NCBI GenBank assembly: GCA_030651765.1
Contig: JAUSBY010000012.1
Location: forward strand, 62,001-126,000
DNA length: 64,000 bases
Reading direction: 5' to 3'
Source: Coriobacteriia bacterium
GTDB lineage: Bacteria > Actinomycetota > Coriobacteriia > Anaerosomatales > Anaerosomataceae
In this document: piece after piece, positions 52,281-60,469 of the stretch
Layout: every line of letters starts with the position of its first letter
Position numbering within the stretch: position 1 is the stretch's first letter
Position numbers and translations under genes: made by a program
Notes under the pieces: model-generated
The model's database searches: none
What the model saw: only the letters and a program-made list of their open reading frames with translations
Told to the model about the DNA's origin: nothing

Positions 52281-53827
52281 CACGTCCCCTCCGCGAAGGT
52301 ATAGGTGCCGTCGTTGGCCTGATAGACCGTGCTCACGGTGTTCGAAGCGGACGTCATCTGGGTGCCGCCCCCGATGCCCGCAGGCGTATGCGTCACCACT
52401 ACCCGGTAGGAGCGCACCGGGAAGTTCGATTGACTCGGGCTGACGTTGACCTGAACGATATCGGTACACGTCGGCGAGGTTCCCTGCTGGATCGGCGTCG
52501 GCTCGGTGCCCCGGTAGAACGAGTACGTCGTCGTCCCGGTCGTCGGAAACGCCGGCGGCGTGACGGTCAGGTTCGCGGTGACCTTCCAGTACTTCGGGTT
52601 GCCTGACGACTTCTCCACGACCGCGTATGTGCCACTCACAAGCGGCCGCGACATGAACGTAGCCTCCAGCCAGTCGGAAGCGAGACCCCGGGGAGAGACC
52701 GCGCGGACGCGAGCGGCGTAGCGGCTGAACGGCACCGTAGCGGCCTCGTACGTCAGCGTGGAGTCGGGGTGCTCCGCGGCGTTCGCCCAGCTGTACGTTC
52801 CAGCCGGGTTCCAGTATCCGAACGCCGGATCGCTCACCGAGGTCTGCGTCATACCCTGGCGGACCCACTCCAGATCGTACGAGTCGGCGCCGAGGTTGCC
52901 GTCGGCAGCCCTGGCCCAGACGACGGGTACGGCGTACGCCTTTGCCACGCCTGCGGCAAGCGAGCCGGGCGTCGCGGGTGCGAAGTTGTCGAGCAGCAGG
53001 AATCGCTCGTCGGTTTCATCGATGCCCGCGTCGTCCACGACCCAGACCTTCAGCGTCCCCATCCCGTCGCCGAACAGCCGCGTGTCGACGAAGACGCCCT
53101 CCTCCACTTCGATCGGCTCGAACTGGTTCGTGTTCCAGGCGAACAGCGCGCTGGTGGATGTGAAAGTCTCGGTCCGCGGCTCCCAGAGAGCCGACAGCGG
53201 CGGCAGACTCGCGTCCTCGCACAGGATCGAGTTGAACGAGACTCGGACGATCTCGATCACGCGGCCCTCGGACGCCTCGGCACTCACATCGAGGTAGAGG
53301 GGGCCGCCAGACCACTCCGAGTTCCAGACGACCGCACCGCTGGGAGGCGTGAGGCCGATGAACGTCGCTTTCGGATCCGTCAGGGGATCGCGCTTGCCCT
53401 GAGTCATGAAGTTGCTGCGATCACGCACGACGACCCGGGTCGAGTGCGTGGAGCTGACCCCTCGCGCATCCGTGACGGCGATGTCGACCCGCAGGTTCTT
53501 GATTGAAGAGTTACCGGTGACCGGGGTTACCGTCGGACGGATGACCACGGTGTAGCCGCCTACAGTCTCCGTGCTCGCCTCCGAGAGGATGCCTCCGTCG
53601 TCGACCAGATCCACCTGCGCGAACGGGAGCGAGTGCACCCACTCGATGTACGCGTTGAGGGAGTTGGTCATGACGTTCTTCTCTTTGGCCTGCACGCTCA
53701 TCATCGTCGTCTGGACGACGAGGCTCAGAACGCCCGTCAAGATGATGAACATGATGGCCGCCGAGACCATGATCTCGACCAGGGTCATGCCCTCGTCGCA
53801 CGACAGCCGCTTCAGTATGCCCCTCAT
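52277..53827 (-). CDS. PilV-like minor prepilin with large fibronectin-like ectodomain
   Basis: 516 aa, several times the size of a normal minor pilin. Cleavage is expected at G13|MTLVE; Glu5 is present. A hydrophobic helix runs to about residue 40. The ectodomain includes an early beta region and a fibronectin-III-like part around residues 310-400 (VVWARAADGNLGADSYDLEW, RYAARVRAVSPRGLASDW). A second beta region follows. Two Cys near SILCEDAS and SPTCTD could pair. It is probably an adhesive tip or priming subunit working with the PilW- and PilX-like proteins. Confidence 0.78.
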   Translation of the reverse strand: MRGILKRLSCDEGMTLVEIMVSAAIMFIILTGVLSLVVQTTMMSVQAKEKNVMTNSLNAYIEWVHSLPFAQVDLVDDGGILSEASTETVGGYTVVIRPTVTPVTGNSSIKNLRVDIAVTDARGVSSTHSTRVVVRDRSNFMTQGKRDPLTDPKATFIGLTPPSGAVVWNSEWSGGPLYLDVSAEASEGRVIEIVRVSFNSILCEDASLPPLSALWEPRTETFTSTSALFAWNTNQFEPIEVEEGVFVDTRLFGDGMGTLKVWVVDDAGIDETDERFLLLDNFAPATPGSLAAGVAKAYAVPVVWARAADGNLGADSYDLEWVRQGMTQTSVSDPAFGYWNPAGTYSWANAAEHPDSTLTYEAATVPFSRYAARVRAVSPRGLASDWLEATFMSRPLVSGTYAVVEKSSGNPKYWKVTANLTVTPPAFPTTGTTTYSFYRGTEPTPIQQGTSPTCTDIVQVNVSPSQSNFPVRSYRVVVTHTPAGIGGGTQMTSASNTVSTVYQANDGTYTFAEGTW

Positions 53828-53955
53828 GCTTCCAACTCCCTAGCCATGCCGAACAGGCGCAGCGCACGCGATTCGCGCTACTGGTATCCGTATCGGCACA
53901 TCCGCCAGATTACTTGAAGCCCATAGGCCCTGCTCAATGGCATCTTAACACCAGC

Positions 53956-54786
53956 TCAGGCGAGCCCTACGAGACGCAGATACCACGCCCACATGGCCGG
54001 GCCGTGAAGTGCCGTGATCACCGCTCCCGCAGCAAGCCACGGACCGAACGGGATCCGCTTCTCCGAAAGTCTCATGCCCCTGCTGCCGCTCAGCCCGACG
54101 ACCATGCCGATCACGCTGCCGAGGAAGATGCTCATGAGCACGTACGGGCCGAGGACAAGGCCGAGTGCTCCGAGGAACTTCACGTCGCCCATGCCGAGCC
54201 CGCGTCTCTTACGGACGACGCCATACAGCAGCGCCGTCCCGGCCGATACGCCGGCACCGAGGACGGCGCCGGTGAGCGCGTTGGCCAGTGGTCCCGTGAG
54301 AGATCCGGACGCCTGGGTGTGATACGTCAGCGGGCCGACGAGCAGCTGGCCGTACTCGGAGGCGAGTGCGGCCAGCAGACCAAGTACGGCAAGCATCGCG
54401 ACGAGCAGGTTGGGCAGCCGCAGGTGGTCGAGGTCGATCACCGAAAGCACGAGCAGCAGCCAGAAGACCGCAGCCGCAACGACCGCTCGCACGCCCACTC
54501 CGTAGGCCAGTGCGGCGAGAACGAACAGCTCGCCCGAAGCGAGCTCCACGACCGGATAGCGTACACGGATACCCGCGCCGCACGACCGGCACCGTGCCCT
54601 GAGCACGAGCCATGAGAGGACCGGGATGTTGTCGTACCAGGCGATCCCGGTACCGCACGCCGGACAGTGCGACCCGGGATGCGCGATCGACTCACCCCTC
54701 GGGACCCGCCAGATCACGACGTTGGCGAAGCTGCCGAACAGGAGTCCGAAGAGCCCCATCGACATGGTGAAGAACCATGACGGCAT
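53956..54786 (-). CDS. pilD: Prepilin peptidase PilD
   Basis: Bifunctional prepilin leader peptidase/N-methyltransferase, 276 aa. FGSFANVVIWRVPRGES, a zinc-binding Cys tetrad (CPACGTG and CRSCGAG), catalytic aspartates in VIDLDHLRLPN and in GMGDVKFLGALG (GxGD protease motif). About eight hydrophobic helices. ATG with GGAAGG upstream. It processes the five prepilins encoded around it. The gap to the PilV-like gene (53828-53955) shows nothing notable. Confidence 0.95.
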   Translation of the reverse strand: MPSWFFTMSMGLFGLLFGSFANVVIWRVPRGESIAHPGSHCPACGTGIAWYDNIPVLSWLVLRARCRSCGAGIRVRYPVVELASGELFVLAALAYGVGVRAVVAAAVFWLLLVLSVIDLDHLRLPNLLVAMLAVLGLLAALASEYGQLLVGPLTYHTQASGSLTGPLANALTGAVLGAGVSAGTALLYGVVRKRRGLGMGDVKFLGALGLVLGPYVLMSIFLGSVIGMVVGLSGSRGMRLSEKRIPFGPWLAAGAVITALHGPAMWAWYLRLVGLA

Positions 54787-54864
54787 TCGCTGCGCCTTCC
54801 ATCATCGGAAACATCCACTGACACGCAGTTCTCGAGGGAGAGCATGAACGAATCGCCGTGATAT

Positions 54865-54900
54865 GAGAAGCCCGGCAGCCTCATGACTGCCGGGCTTCTC
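54865..54900 (-). terminator. Terminator downstream of the second pilin gene
   Basis: Perfect 14-bp stem (GAGAAGCCCGGCAG / CTGCCGGGCTTCTC) with an 8-nt loop, starting 18 bp after the pilin stop. It is the strongest hairpin in the window. It probably separates abundant pilin mRNA from the pilD-minor pilin part. Confidence 0.75.
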
Positions 54901-54917
54901 CGCGAGTCGTGCTAGAG

Positions 54918-55316
54918 CTAGTAGTGCTCGTGCCCGGTAGCCGAGGTCCAGAGCGGAGGGACCGAATCCCCGGCCGCCAGATCGTCGGCCGTGACCGTTC
55001 CGCTCGCGTCGACACCATAGAAGAGCGTCTCCGCATTCGGACACCGGGGCGGCGCGAGGACATAGGGCTCGGCGGGGTTGCTCAGGTCATCGGCAGCGCC
55101 GTCGATCACCTGGGCACTCCACCACCGTGCCGGATCACCCGCGATCCACTGTTGGACCGCACCTTCGATCATCCGCTGGTTGGTCTGGCACGTACGCTCC
55201 GCTGCGGTGCGCGAGACCGCAACGAACACAGGGATCGCTATCGCGACCAGGATGCCGATGATGAGGACCACCACCATGAGCTCGACCAGCGTGAAGCCAT
55301 CATCCTTGGCGAACAT
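54918..55316 (-). CDS. Type IV pilin, paralogue 2
   Basis: 132 aa. Leader MFAKDDG, cleavage at G7|FTLVE with Glu5, then the conserved LMVVVLIIGILVAIAIPVF helix. Short pilin head with Cys pair (RTCQTNQ and PPRCPNA), likely a disulfide. 45% or more of the first 60 residues match the neighbouring pilin, while the C-terminal half differs. It is between two hairpins, so expression can differ from the other pilin. Confidence 0.9.
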   Translation of the reverse strand: MFAKDDGFTLVELMVVVLIIGILVAIAIPVFVAVSRTAAERTCQTNQRMIEGAVQQWIAGDPARWWSAQVIDGAADDLSNPAEPYVLAPPRCPNAETLFYGVDASGTVTADDLAAGDSVPPLWTSATGHEHY

Positions 55317-55373
55317 GGCTGTCGCTCACTTCCTTCACCGAGGGCCGACACCCTCCGCTGCGGGCCGGGTGCC

Positions 55374-55404
55374 CGAAGGCCGGAGGCTATGCCCCCGGCC
55401 TTCG
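55374..55404 (-). terminator. Hairpin between the two pilin genes
   Basis: 10-bp perfect stem (CGAAGGCCGG / CCGGCCTTCG), 11-nt loop, 39 bp after the first pilin's stop. It may terminate part of the transcripts or stabilise the first pilin's mRNA. Confidence 0.55.
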
Positions 55405-55443
55405 ATCGCAGACTCGGACTCAAGTCCTGCAGCCGACCGCTAA

Positions 55444-55836
55444 CTACTGGCTGAAGTGACCGTGCTGGAGAGTACCGTCCATCAACCATGCGGTGCTGCC
55501 ATCGAACAGGATGGTGCCGCTCGTGTTGGTCGAGTAGTACTGGGTGCCGGTCGCGATCGGGCACTGCGGAACGTCCTTGATGTAGGCACCATTCAAGGTC
55601 AGCTCGTCTGCGCCGTTGATCAGCTTGGGCGTCCACACGTTCGTGGGGCTAGCGGCCAGCCACTGCTGGATCGCGCCTTCGATCGTGCGCTGGTTGGAGT
55701 GGCAGGTGCGCTGACGCGCCGTGCGGGACGCTGCGTTGAAGACCGGAATCGCGATTGCAACAAGGATACCGATAATAAGAACGACGACCATGAGTTCGAC
55801 AAGGGTGAAGCCCTCGTCCTTCCTGAACATCCGCAT
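55444..55836 (-). CDS. pilA: Type IV pilin, paralogue 1 (probable major pilin)
   Basis: 130 aa. Cleavage at G9|FTLVE, Glu5, canonical hydrophobic N-terminal helix, then RTCHSNQRTIEGAIQQWL and a second Cys in VPQCPIA. It has the best ribosome-binding site of the locus (AAGGGAAAGGGAGGTG), which together with being the first pilin gene after pilC suggests it is the main subunit. A hairpin pair precedes it and another follows. Confidence 0.92.
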   Translation of the reverse strand: MRMFRKDEGFTLVELMVVVLIIGILVAIAIPVFNAASRTARQRTCHSNQRTIEGAIQQWLAASPTNVWTPKLINGADELTLNGAYIKDVPQCPIATGTQYYSTNTSGTILFDGSTAWLMDGTLQHGHFSQ

Positions 55837-55870
55837 CGATGTTCACCTCCCTTTCCCTTGCGGACAGTAC

Positions 55871-55916
55871 GCGGGCATCCGCCCGCTCACTACGTGTTAT
55901 CGGCCTCTGCGGGCCG
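55871..55916 (-). repeat. Two small hairpins between pilC and the first pilin gene
   Basis: GCGGGC/GCCCGC with a 4-nt loop (55871-55886) and CGGCC/GGCCG with a 6-nt loop (55901-55916), in the 100-bp gap upstream of the pilin's ribosome-binding site. They may be processing sites or attenuators. I could not identify a convincing promoter beside them. Confidence 0.35.
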
Positions 55917-55936
55917 TACTTTACATGCAGTTTCGA

Positions 55937-57151
55937 CTAGTTCACGAGTGTGATGACCTGGAACATCGGCATGTAGAGCGCGATGATGATGCCGCCGACG
56001 ATGACGCCGAGCGACGCCATCATGATCGGCTCGATTATCGAGGTGAGACTGTCGACCGCCACGCGGACCTCTTCGTCGTAGAAGTCCGCGATCTTGTTGA
56101 GCATCTGATCGAGCGCACCGGTCTCCTCGCCCACGGCGATCATCTGCACGACCATCGACGGGAACACCGGTGACTCGCCCAGCGGCTTGGCGATCGTCTC
56201 GCCCTCCTTGATGGCCGCCCGCACCTTCTTGATCGCTCGCGAGACGACCTCGTTTCCGGCGGTGTCGGCAACGATGTCGAGCGCCGAGAGGATGGGGACA
56301 CCGGCCGATACGAGCGTGCCGAACGTCCGCGTGAAACGCGCGAGTGCCGTCTTTCGGTTCAACTCCCCGGCGATCGGCATCCGCAGCTTCACACCGTCCC
56401 ATATGAAACGCCCCGACTCGGTCCCTACCCATGCCTTGAACGCAACGACTGACGCGATCACACCGCCCACAACGACGAGCCCGGGCCAGCTGCGTGCCCC
56501 TTCGGAGATCGCCACGAGGATCTGTGTTGGCAGCGGCAGCTCGCCGCCCATGTCCGAGAACATCTTCTGGAACGTCGGGACGACGAAGACCATCATCGCG
56601 ACGAGCACGATCATGACGAGCGCGCCCATGGCGATCGGATACGTCATGGCCGACTTGATCCTGGCCTTGAGGGCGGCGTCGGCCTCGAACAGGTCCGCCA
56701 CACGCAGGAGCACCTCGTCGAGCACACCGCCGGTCTCGCCGGCACGGACCATGTTGTAGAAGATCGGCGGGAAGACCTTGGTATGCTTGACCATCGCCTC
56801 GGACAGCGACTGCCCGGCCTCCACGTCCTTGCCAAGCTGGCTGATGATCTCGCGGAGCTCCTTGCTATCCGACTGCGCGCCGAGGATGCTCAGGCACTTC
56901 GTGAGCGAGAGACCGGCGTTGATCATGGTCGCAAACTGGCGCGCGAAGATCGTGACGTCCTTGGTCTTGACGCTCGTGCCGAAGGTGATCTTGTTCAGTC
57001 TGGCCAGGCGGTCCTCGTCGAGGTCGAGGATGATGTAGCCCATCTGGCGGAGTTTGGTGGCGACCGCTTCGCGGTTCTCCCCCTCGAGCTTGCCGCTGAC
57101 GACCTTACCGGTCTTGTCGCGGACGTTGTACTTGAAGGTGATCGTCGCCAT
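55937..57151 (-). CDS. pilC: Type IV pilus platform protein PilC
   Basis: Inner-membrane platform for pilus assembly, 404 aa (family norm). Two GspF domains: the N-terminal half has IFARQFATMINAGLSLTKCL, the C-terminal half has RFTRTFGTLVSAGVPILSAL. Three hydrophobic segments are visible (about 168-190, 220-240, 370-395). ATG with AGAGG about 7 nt upstream; a start five codons earlier is less well placed. It is next to pilB, its ATPase partner. Confidence 0.96.
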   Translation of the reverse strand: MATITFKYNVRDKTGKVVSGKLEGENREAVATKLRQMGYIILDLDEDRLARLNKITFGTSVKTKDVTIFARQFATMINAGLSLTKCLSILGAQSDSKELREIISQLGKDVEAGQSLSEAMVKHTKVFPPIFYNMVRAGETGGVLDEVLLRVADLFEADAALKARIKSAMTYPIAMGALVMIVLVAMMVFVVPTFQKMFSDMGGELPLPTQILVAISEGARSWPGLVVVGGVIASVVAFKAWVGTESGRFIWDGVKLRMPIAGELNRKTALARFTRTFGTLVSAGVPILSALDIVADTAGNEVVSRAIKKVRAAIKEGETIAKPLGESPVFPSMVVQMIAVGEETGALDQMLNKIADFYDEEVRVAVDSLTSIIEPIMMASLGVIVGGIIIALYMPMFQVITLVN

Positions 57152-57233
57152 CTGCGCACCTCTCATACGGTCGTGTCCTGGTGAACATACTACAGGGTCG
57201 GCATCGAGCGCCACGGACTGTAGTGCACGCGGC

Positions 57234-58904
57234 CTAGACGATGACCCGCGCGATCTCCTCGATGGATGTCCGGCCCATGCGGACCTTCTCGAGACCATCC
57301 TGCTTCAAGGTGAGCATGCCCTGCTCACACGCCACGTCACGGATCGCCTCGGCGGTCGCCTCCCTGACCGTCAGGTCGCCGATCTCCTCGGTGATCAGCA
57401 TGACCTCGTGAACGCCAAGCCGCCCCCGGTACCCGGTCCCACCGCACTTCTTGCACCCCTTCGAACGCCACAAGGACTGGGGCAGAGCGTCTTCGGCGAA
57501 TCCCGCATCCAGCAGGACCTGCTTCGGCGGCTTGTACTCGTCTTTGCAGTCGGGGCAGAGGCGCCGCGCGAGGCGCTGGGCCAGGACACAGTCCACCGCG
57601 GATGCGACCAGGAACGGCTCGACGCCCATCTCGGTGAGCCGGGTCACAGCGCCGGCCGCGTCGTTGGTGTGAAGGGTCGAAAGCACGAGGTGTCCGGTGA
57701 GCGCCGACTCGATGGCGATCTTGGCGGTCTCCTGATCGCGGATCTCACCGACGAGGATGATGTCCGGCGAGCAGCGCAGGAACGAGCGTAGCGCACGAGC
57801 GAAGGTGAGGCCGGCTTTCACGTTGGTCTGTATCTGATTGACTCCCGGAAGGCGGTATTCGACGGGATCCTCGGCAGTGAGGATGTGCTTGCCGGGATCG
57901 TTGAGCACGTTGATCGCGGCGTAGAGCGAGGTCGACTTGCCCGAACCCGTGGGCCCGGTGACCAGAATGGCGCCGTAGGGTTTGCGAAACGACGACTCGA
58001 AACGCTCGAGCGTGCCCGGAAGGAAGCCGAGGTCTTCGAGCCGCAACATGATGCTGTCCTTGCGAAGGATGCGGAGCACCACTCGCTCGCCGTAGACGGT
58101 CGGTAACGTCGAGACGCGGAAGTCCAACTGGTGTCCGCCGATGGTGAGCGCGGTGTGCCCATCTTGCGGCTTGCGGGTCTCGGCGATGTCCATGTCGGCC
58201 ATGATCTTGAACCGCGACAGGATCGCCTGTTGCGTGCTCTTGGGGCTGCGCATCATCTCGTGGAGCACGCCGTCCACACGGTAGCGGACGCGAAGGTCCT
58301 TCTCCTGCGGCTCAACGTGGATGTCGCTTGCCCGATCGGTGACCGCCTTGTTGATGATGTAGTTCACGAGTTTGACGATCGGCGCCTCGTCAGTGACCTC
58401 GGTCATGTCCGCCAGGGACAAGACCTCGAGCTCCTCCGGGCCCCCGAGATCGTCTTGGTCCATGGTCGTCGCGACCTTATAGAACTCCTCCACCGCCGCG
58501 ACGATGCCGTCTTTGGTGGAAATGGCCGACTTGATCTCGTACCCCGTGATGATGCGGAGGTCGTCTAAGGCGAGCACGTTCTGCGGATCGGCCATCGCTA
58601 CGACGAGCTGATCATCGACGATCCTGACGGGCATCAGCGTGTAACGAACCGCGAGATCCCGTGGCACAACGGCTATGGCGTTGGCGTCGGGGTGCGTCTC
58701 GGCGAAGTCGACGTACTGGATGCCGATCTGCTTGGCCATGACCGAAAGGATGCCACCCTGCGTGGCATAGCCGAGATCCACCAGGACGCGCCCGAGCGGA
58801 CTGCCGGTGGCCTTGTGGACCTCCAGGGCGTCTGTGAGCTGACGCTCACTTATGATGCCGGCGCGCAGAAGCAGTACGCCGAGTCGTTCCCCCGCCTCCG
58901 CCAC
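57234..58904 (-). CDS. pilB: Type IV pilus extension ATPase PilB
   Basis: Hexameric assembly ATPase, 556 aa. N-terminal MshEN-like domain (about 1-150; LLLRAGIISERQLTDALEVH), then Walker A GPTGSGKST (317-325), Asp box, Walker B region DIILVGEIRD (381-390), His box THLVLSTLHT-type stretch near 405-412, and the zinc-binding Cys tetrad (Cys450, Cys453, Cys484, Cys487). MshEN domains in some PilB proteins bind cyclic di-GMP, but whether this one does cannot be told. Confidence 0.95.
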   Translation of the reverse strand: MAEAGERLGVLLLRAGIISERQLTDALEVHKATGSPLGRVLVDLGYATQGGILSVMAKQIGIQYVDFAETHPDANAIAVVPRDLAVRYTLMPVRIVDDQLVVAMADPQNVLALDDLRIITGYEIKSAISTKDGIVAAVEEFYKVATTMDQDDLGGPEELEVLSLADMTEVTDEAPIVKLVNYIINKAVTDRASDIHVEPQEKDLRVRYRVDGVLHEMMRSPKSTQQAILSRFKIMADMDIAETRKPQDGHTALTIGGHQLDFRVSTLPTVYGERVVLRILRKDSIMLRLEDLGFLPGTLERFESSFRKPYGAILVTGPTGSGKSTSLYAAINVLNDPGKHILTAEDPVEYRLPGVNQIQTNVKAGLTFARALRSFLRCSPDIILVGEIRDQETAKIAIESALTGHLVLSTLHTNDAAGAVTRLTEMGVEPFLVASAVDCVLAQRLARRLCPDCKDEYKPPKQVLLDAGFAEDALPQSLWRSKGCKKCGGTGYRGRLGVHEVMLITEEIGDLTVREATAEAIRDVACEQGMLTLKQDGLEKVRMGRTSIEEIARVIV

Positions 58905-58958
58905 TCACACATCACTCCATCGATAGTGCGGATGCGCGCTCGTCTGGCCCGCAGCACG

Positions 58959-58989
58959 ATAGTACGACACATGCACGCCCCGGTGTCAG
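58959..58989 (-). promoter_or_regulatory. Possible pilB promoter
   Basis: Minus strand: CTGACA (58984-58989, 5 of 6) and TACTAT (58959-58964, 4 of 6) with a 19-bp spacer, slightly long, about 55 bp upstream of pilB, in the 117-bp gap between the unknown membrane gene and pilB. It would allow pilus structural genes to be expressed separately from the GTPase module. Confidence 0.35.
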
Positions 58990-59021
58990 AATCGGACGCT
59001 GCCGGACCGGGTGTCTTAGCC

Positions 59022-59924
59022 CTACCAGCCGCGCGCCTTCCTCAAGTCGCCGAGGAGGATGGAGGCGAGCCTCTGGAACTCGTCGTACGTGCGCGTGCCC
59101 GCCCTGACTCCGACCCGCGCTCCCCCACCCGCGAAGTGGAGTTCGACCGGTGCGACGAGGGCGTACGCCACGTCACGGCCGGGTCCGGCAGCCGTTGACG
59201 TCTCCACAGCGCGCGACGAGACGGCGGGGTCGACAGCGGGCAGTCGCTCGGCTGCGGGCGGCACCGGTACACTCGACAGCGCCTGACCGAGAGATGGCCC
59301 CGGCGCGAGCGGCAGGAACGCCGAGACGTCCGGAATCGGGCCCCCCTCATCGACTGCGGGCGGGCCCAACAACGCGCGCTCATGCTCCTCGGGTGTCAGG
59401 AGTGTGGCTGGCTGCGCGGCGGCGGCCATGAGCCGCTCGAGATCCTCCGCAAGTGAGTAGACGTCCGAAGCCGGAGGGTCCGGGGGGGCGGCAAGCGGCG
59501 GCGCCAACGCTGGCTCCGGATCGGGCTCCGGCTCGGGCACGGGTTCGGGCTCCGGTTCGGGTACGGACGGCACGACCGGCTCAACCGGAACCGTGATCTC
59601 GACGACAGGCACATCCCGGTACACTGGCGGGATGTCGCGCTCGTCGAGGCGCGGCCTCACGATCTCAGGTTGCGATTCGGCTGCGACGTCCTCGCCCACT
59701 GCGCCGGAAGCATCGCTCGCGCCCACCCTGACCGCGAATACATCGTCGGCCTGCTCGGCCGCGTCTCCGAGGTACGCCTCGCGCGCACCGTCATCCACCG
59801 TGGGCGAGGTCTTGAGCGCCTGCCGTACGGCGCGACGATACCGCGAGAACGCGATGAGGACGTAGACTGCCAGCGCCAGCAGCACCAGGGCGATCGCGCC
59901 AAGCATGTACAGCCGTGCGTCCAC
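59022..59924 (-). CDS. Bitopic membrane protein with Pro/Glu linker, function unknown
   Basis: About 300 aa. A membrane helix (about 7-26, LGAIALVLLALAVYVLIAF) is followed by a basic stop (SRYRRAVRQ), an acidic region, a Pro/Glu repeat (PEPEPEPVPEPEPDPEP), and a C-terminal domain (about 225-300) with ALVAPVELHFAGGGARVGVR and TYDEFQRLASILLGDL. It starts 4 bp after the GTPase stop. GTG at 59924 is chosen for this coupling; an ATG 6 codons later is possible. By topology most of it is probably cytoplasmic, a candidate effector linking the GTPase to the pilus. No family recognised. Confidence 0.65.
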   Translation of the reverse strand: MDARLYMLGAIALVLLALAVYVLIAFSRYRRAVRQALKTSPTVDDGAREAYLGDAAEQADDVFAVRVGASDASGAVGEDVAAESQPEIVRPRLDERDIPPVYRDVPVVEITVPVEPVVPSVPEPEPEPVPEPEPDPEPALAPPLAAPPDPPASDVYSLAEDLERLMAAAAQPATLLTPEEHERALLGPPAVDEGGPIPDVSAFLPLAPGPSLGQALSSVPVPPAAERLPAVDPAVSSRAVETSTAAGPGRDVAYALVAPVELHFAGGGARVGVRAGTRTYDEFQRLASILLGDLRKARGW

Positions 59925-59928
59925 CCAC

Positions 59929-60456
59929 TCAGCCCATACTGTCGAGGATGCGATAGAGCAGGCCGAGGAGTACCGCTTTGACGCTCTCCTTGTCGCGCGC
60001 GTCGACCGGCAGGAGCGGCGTGTCGTCCGAGAGCCCGATCGCGGCACGCACGGAGCGCAGCGTCCGCACGTCGGTAGGCGGCACTTTGTTAGCCGCCACC
60101 ACGAACGGGACGTCGGACATGTTGCGGAAGAACTCGATCATCGACTTGGCGTCCTCGAACGACTCGGGATCCTCCGCGTCTACAAGGAGCACGAAGCCGA
60201 GCATACCCTCGGACAGCGTCTCCCACATGAACGAGAACCGTTCCTGGCCGGGCGTACCGAACAGGTAGAGGACCACGTCATCGGCGATGGTGATCCGGCC
60301 GAAGTCCATCGCCACGGTGGTCTCGCCGGAACCCTCACCGGAGGCATCGGAGACCTGACGCTCCGTCGACAGCACCGTGATCTCGCTGACCGCTTTGATG
60401 AAGGTCGTCTTGCCGGCGTTGAACGGTCCGGTCACCACGACTTTGACAGACTGCAT
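59929..60456 (-). CDS. Conservon (CvnD)-like small GTPase
   Basis: 175 aa Ras-like GTPase of the CvnD/MglA-related class. G1 P-loop GPFNAGKT (10-17), switch-I-side TTVAMDFGRITI (47-57), G3 FGTPGQ (66-71) in place of DxxG, and a G4 position reading NKVP (123-126), which lacks the usual specificity Asp. The sequence is closest in style to the GTPases of Streptomyces conservons, which pair with Roadblock proteins. Here the partners nearby are a Roadblock and a DUF4388 protein, and the setting is a pilus locus. ATG with AGGACGGAG upstream. Confidence 0.88.
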   Translation of the reverse strand: MQSVKVVVTGPFNAGKTTFIKAVSEITVLSTERQVSDASGEGSGETTVAMDFGRITIADDVVLYLFGTPGQERFSFMWETLSEGMLGFVLLVDAEDPESFEDAKSMIEFFRNMSDVPFVVAANKVPPTDVRTLRSVRAAIGLSDDTPLLPVDARDKESVKAVLLGLLYRILDSMG

Positions 60457-60469
60457 GCGCGCTCCGTCC

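Noticed and set aside
52281-52868. Upstream extension of the PilW-like reading frame
   Set aside because: It overlaps the PilV-like gene out of frame, while the prepilin leader requires a start just before GFTLSE.
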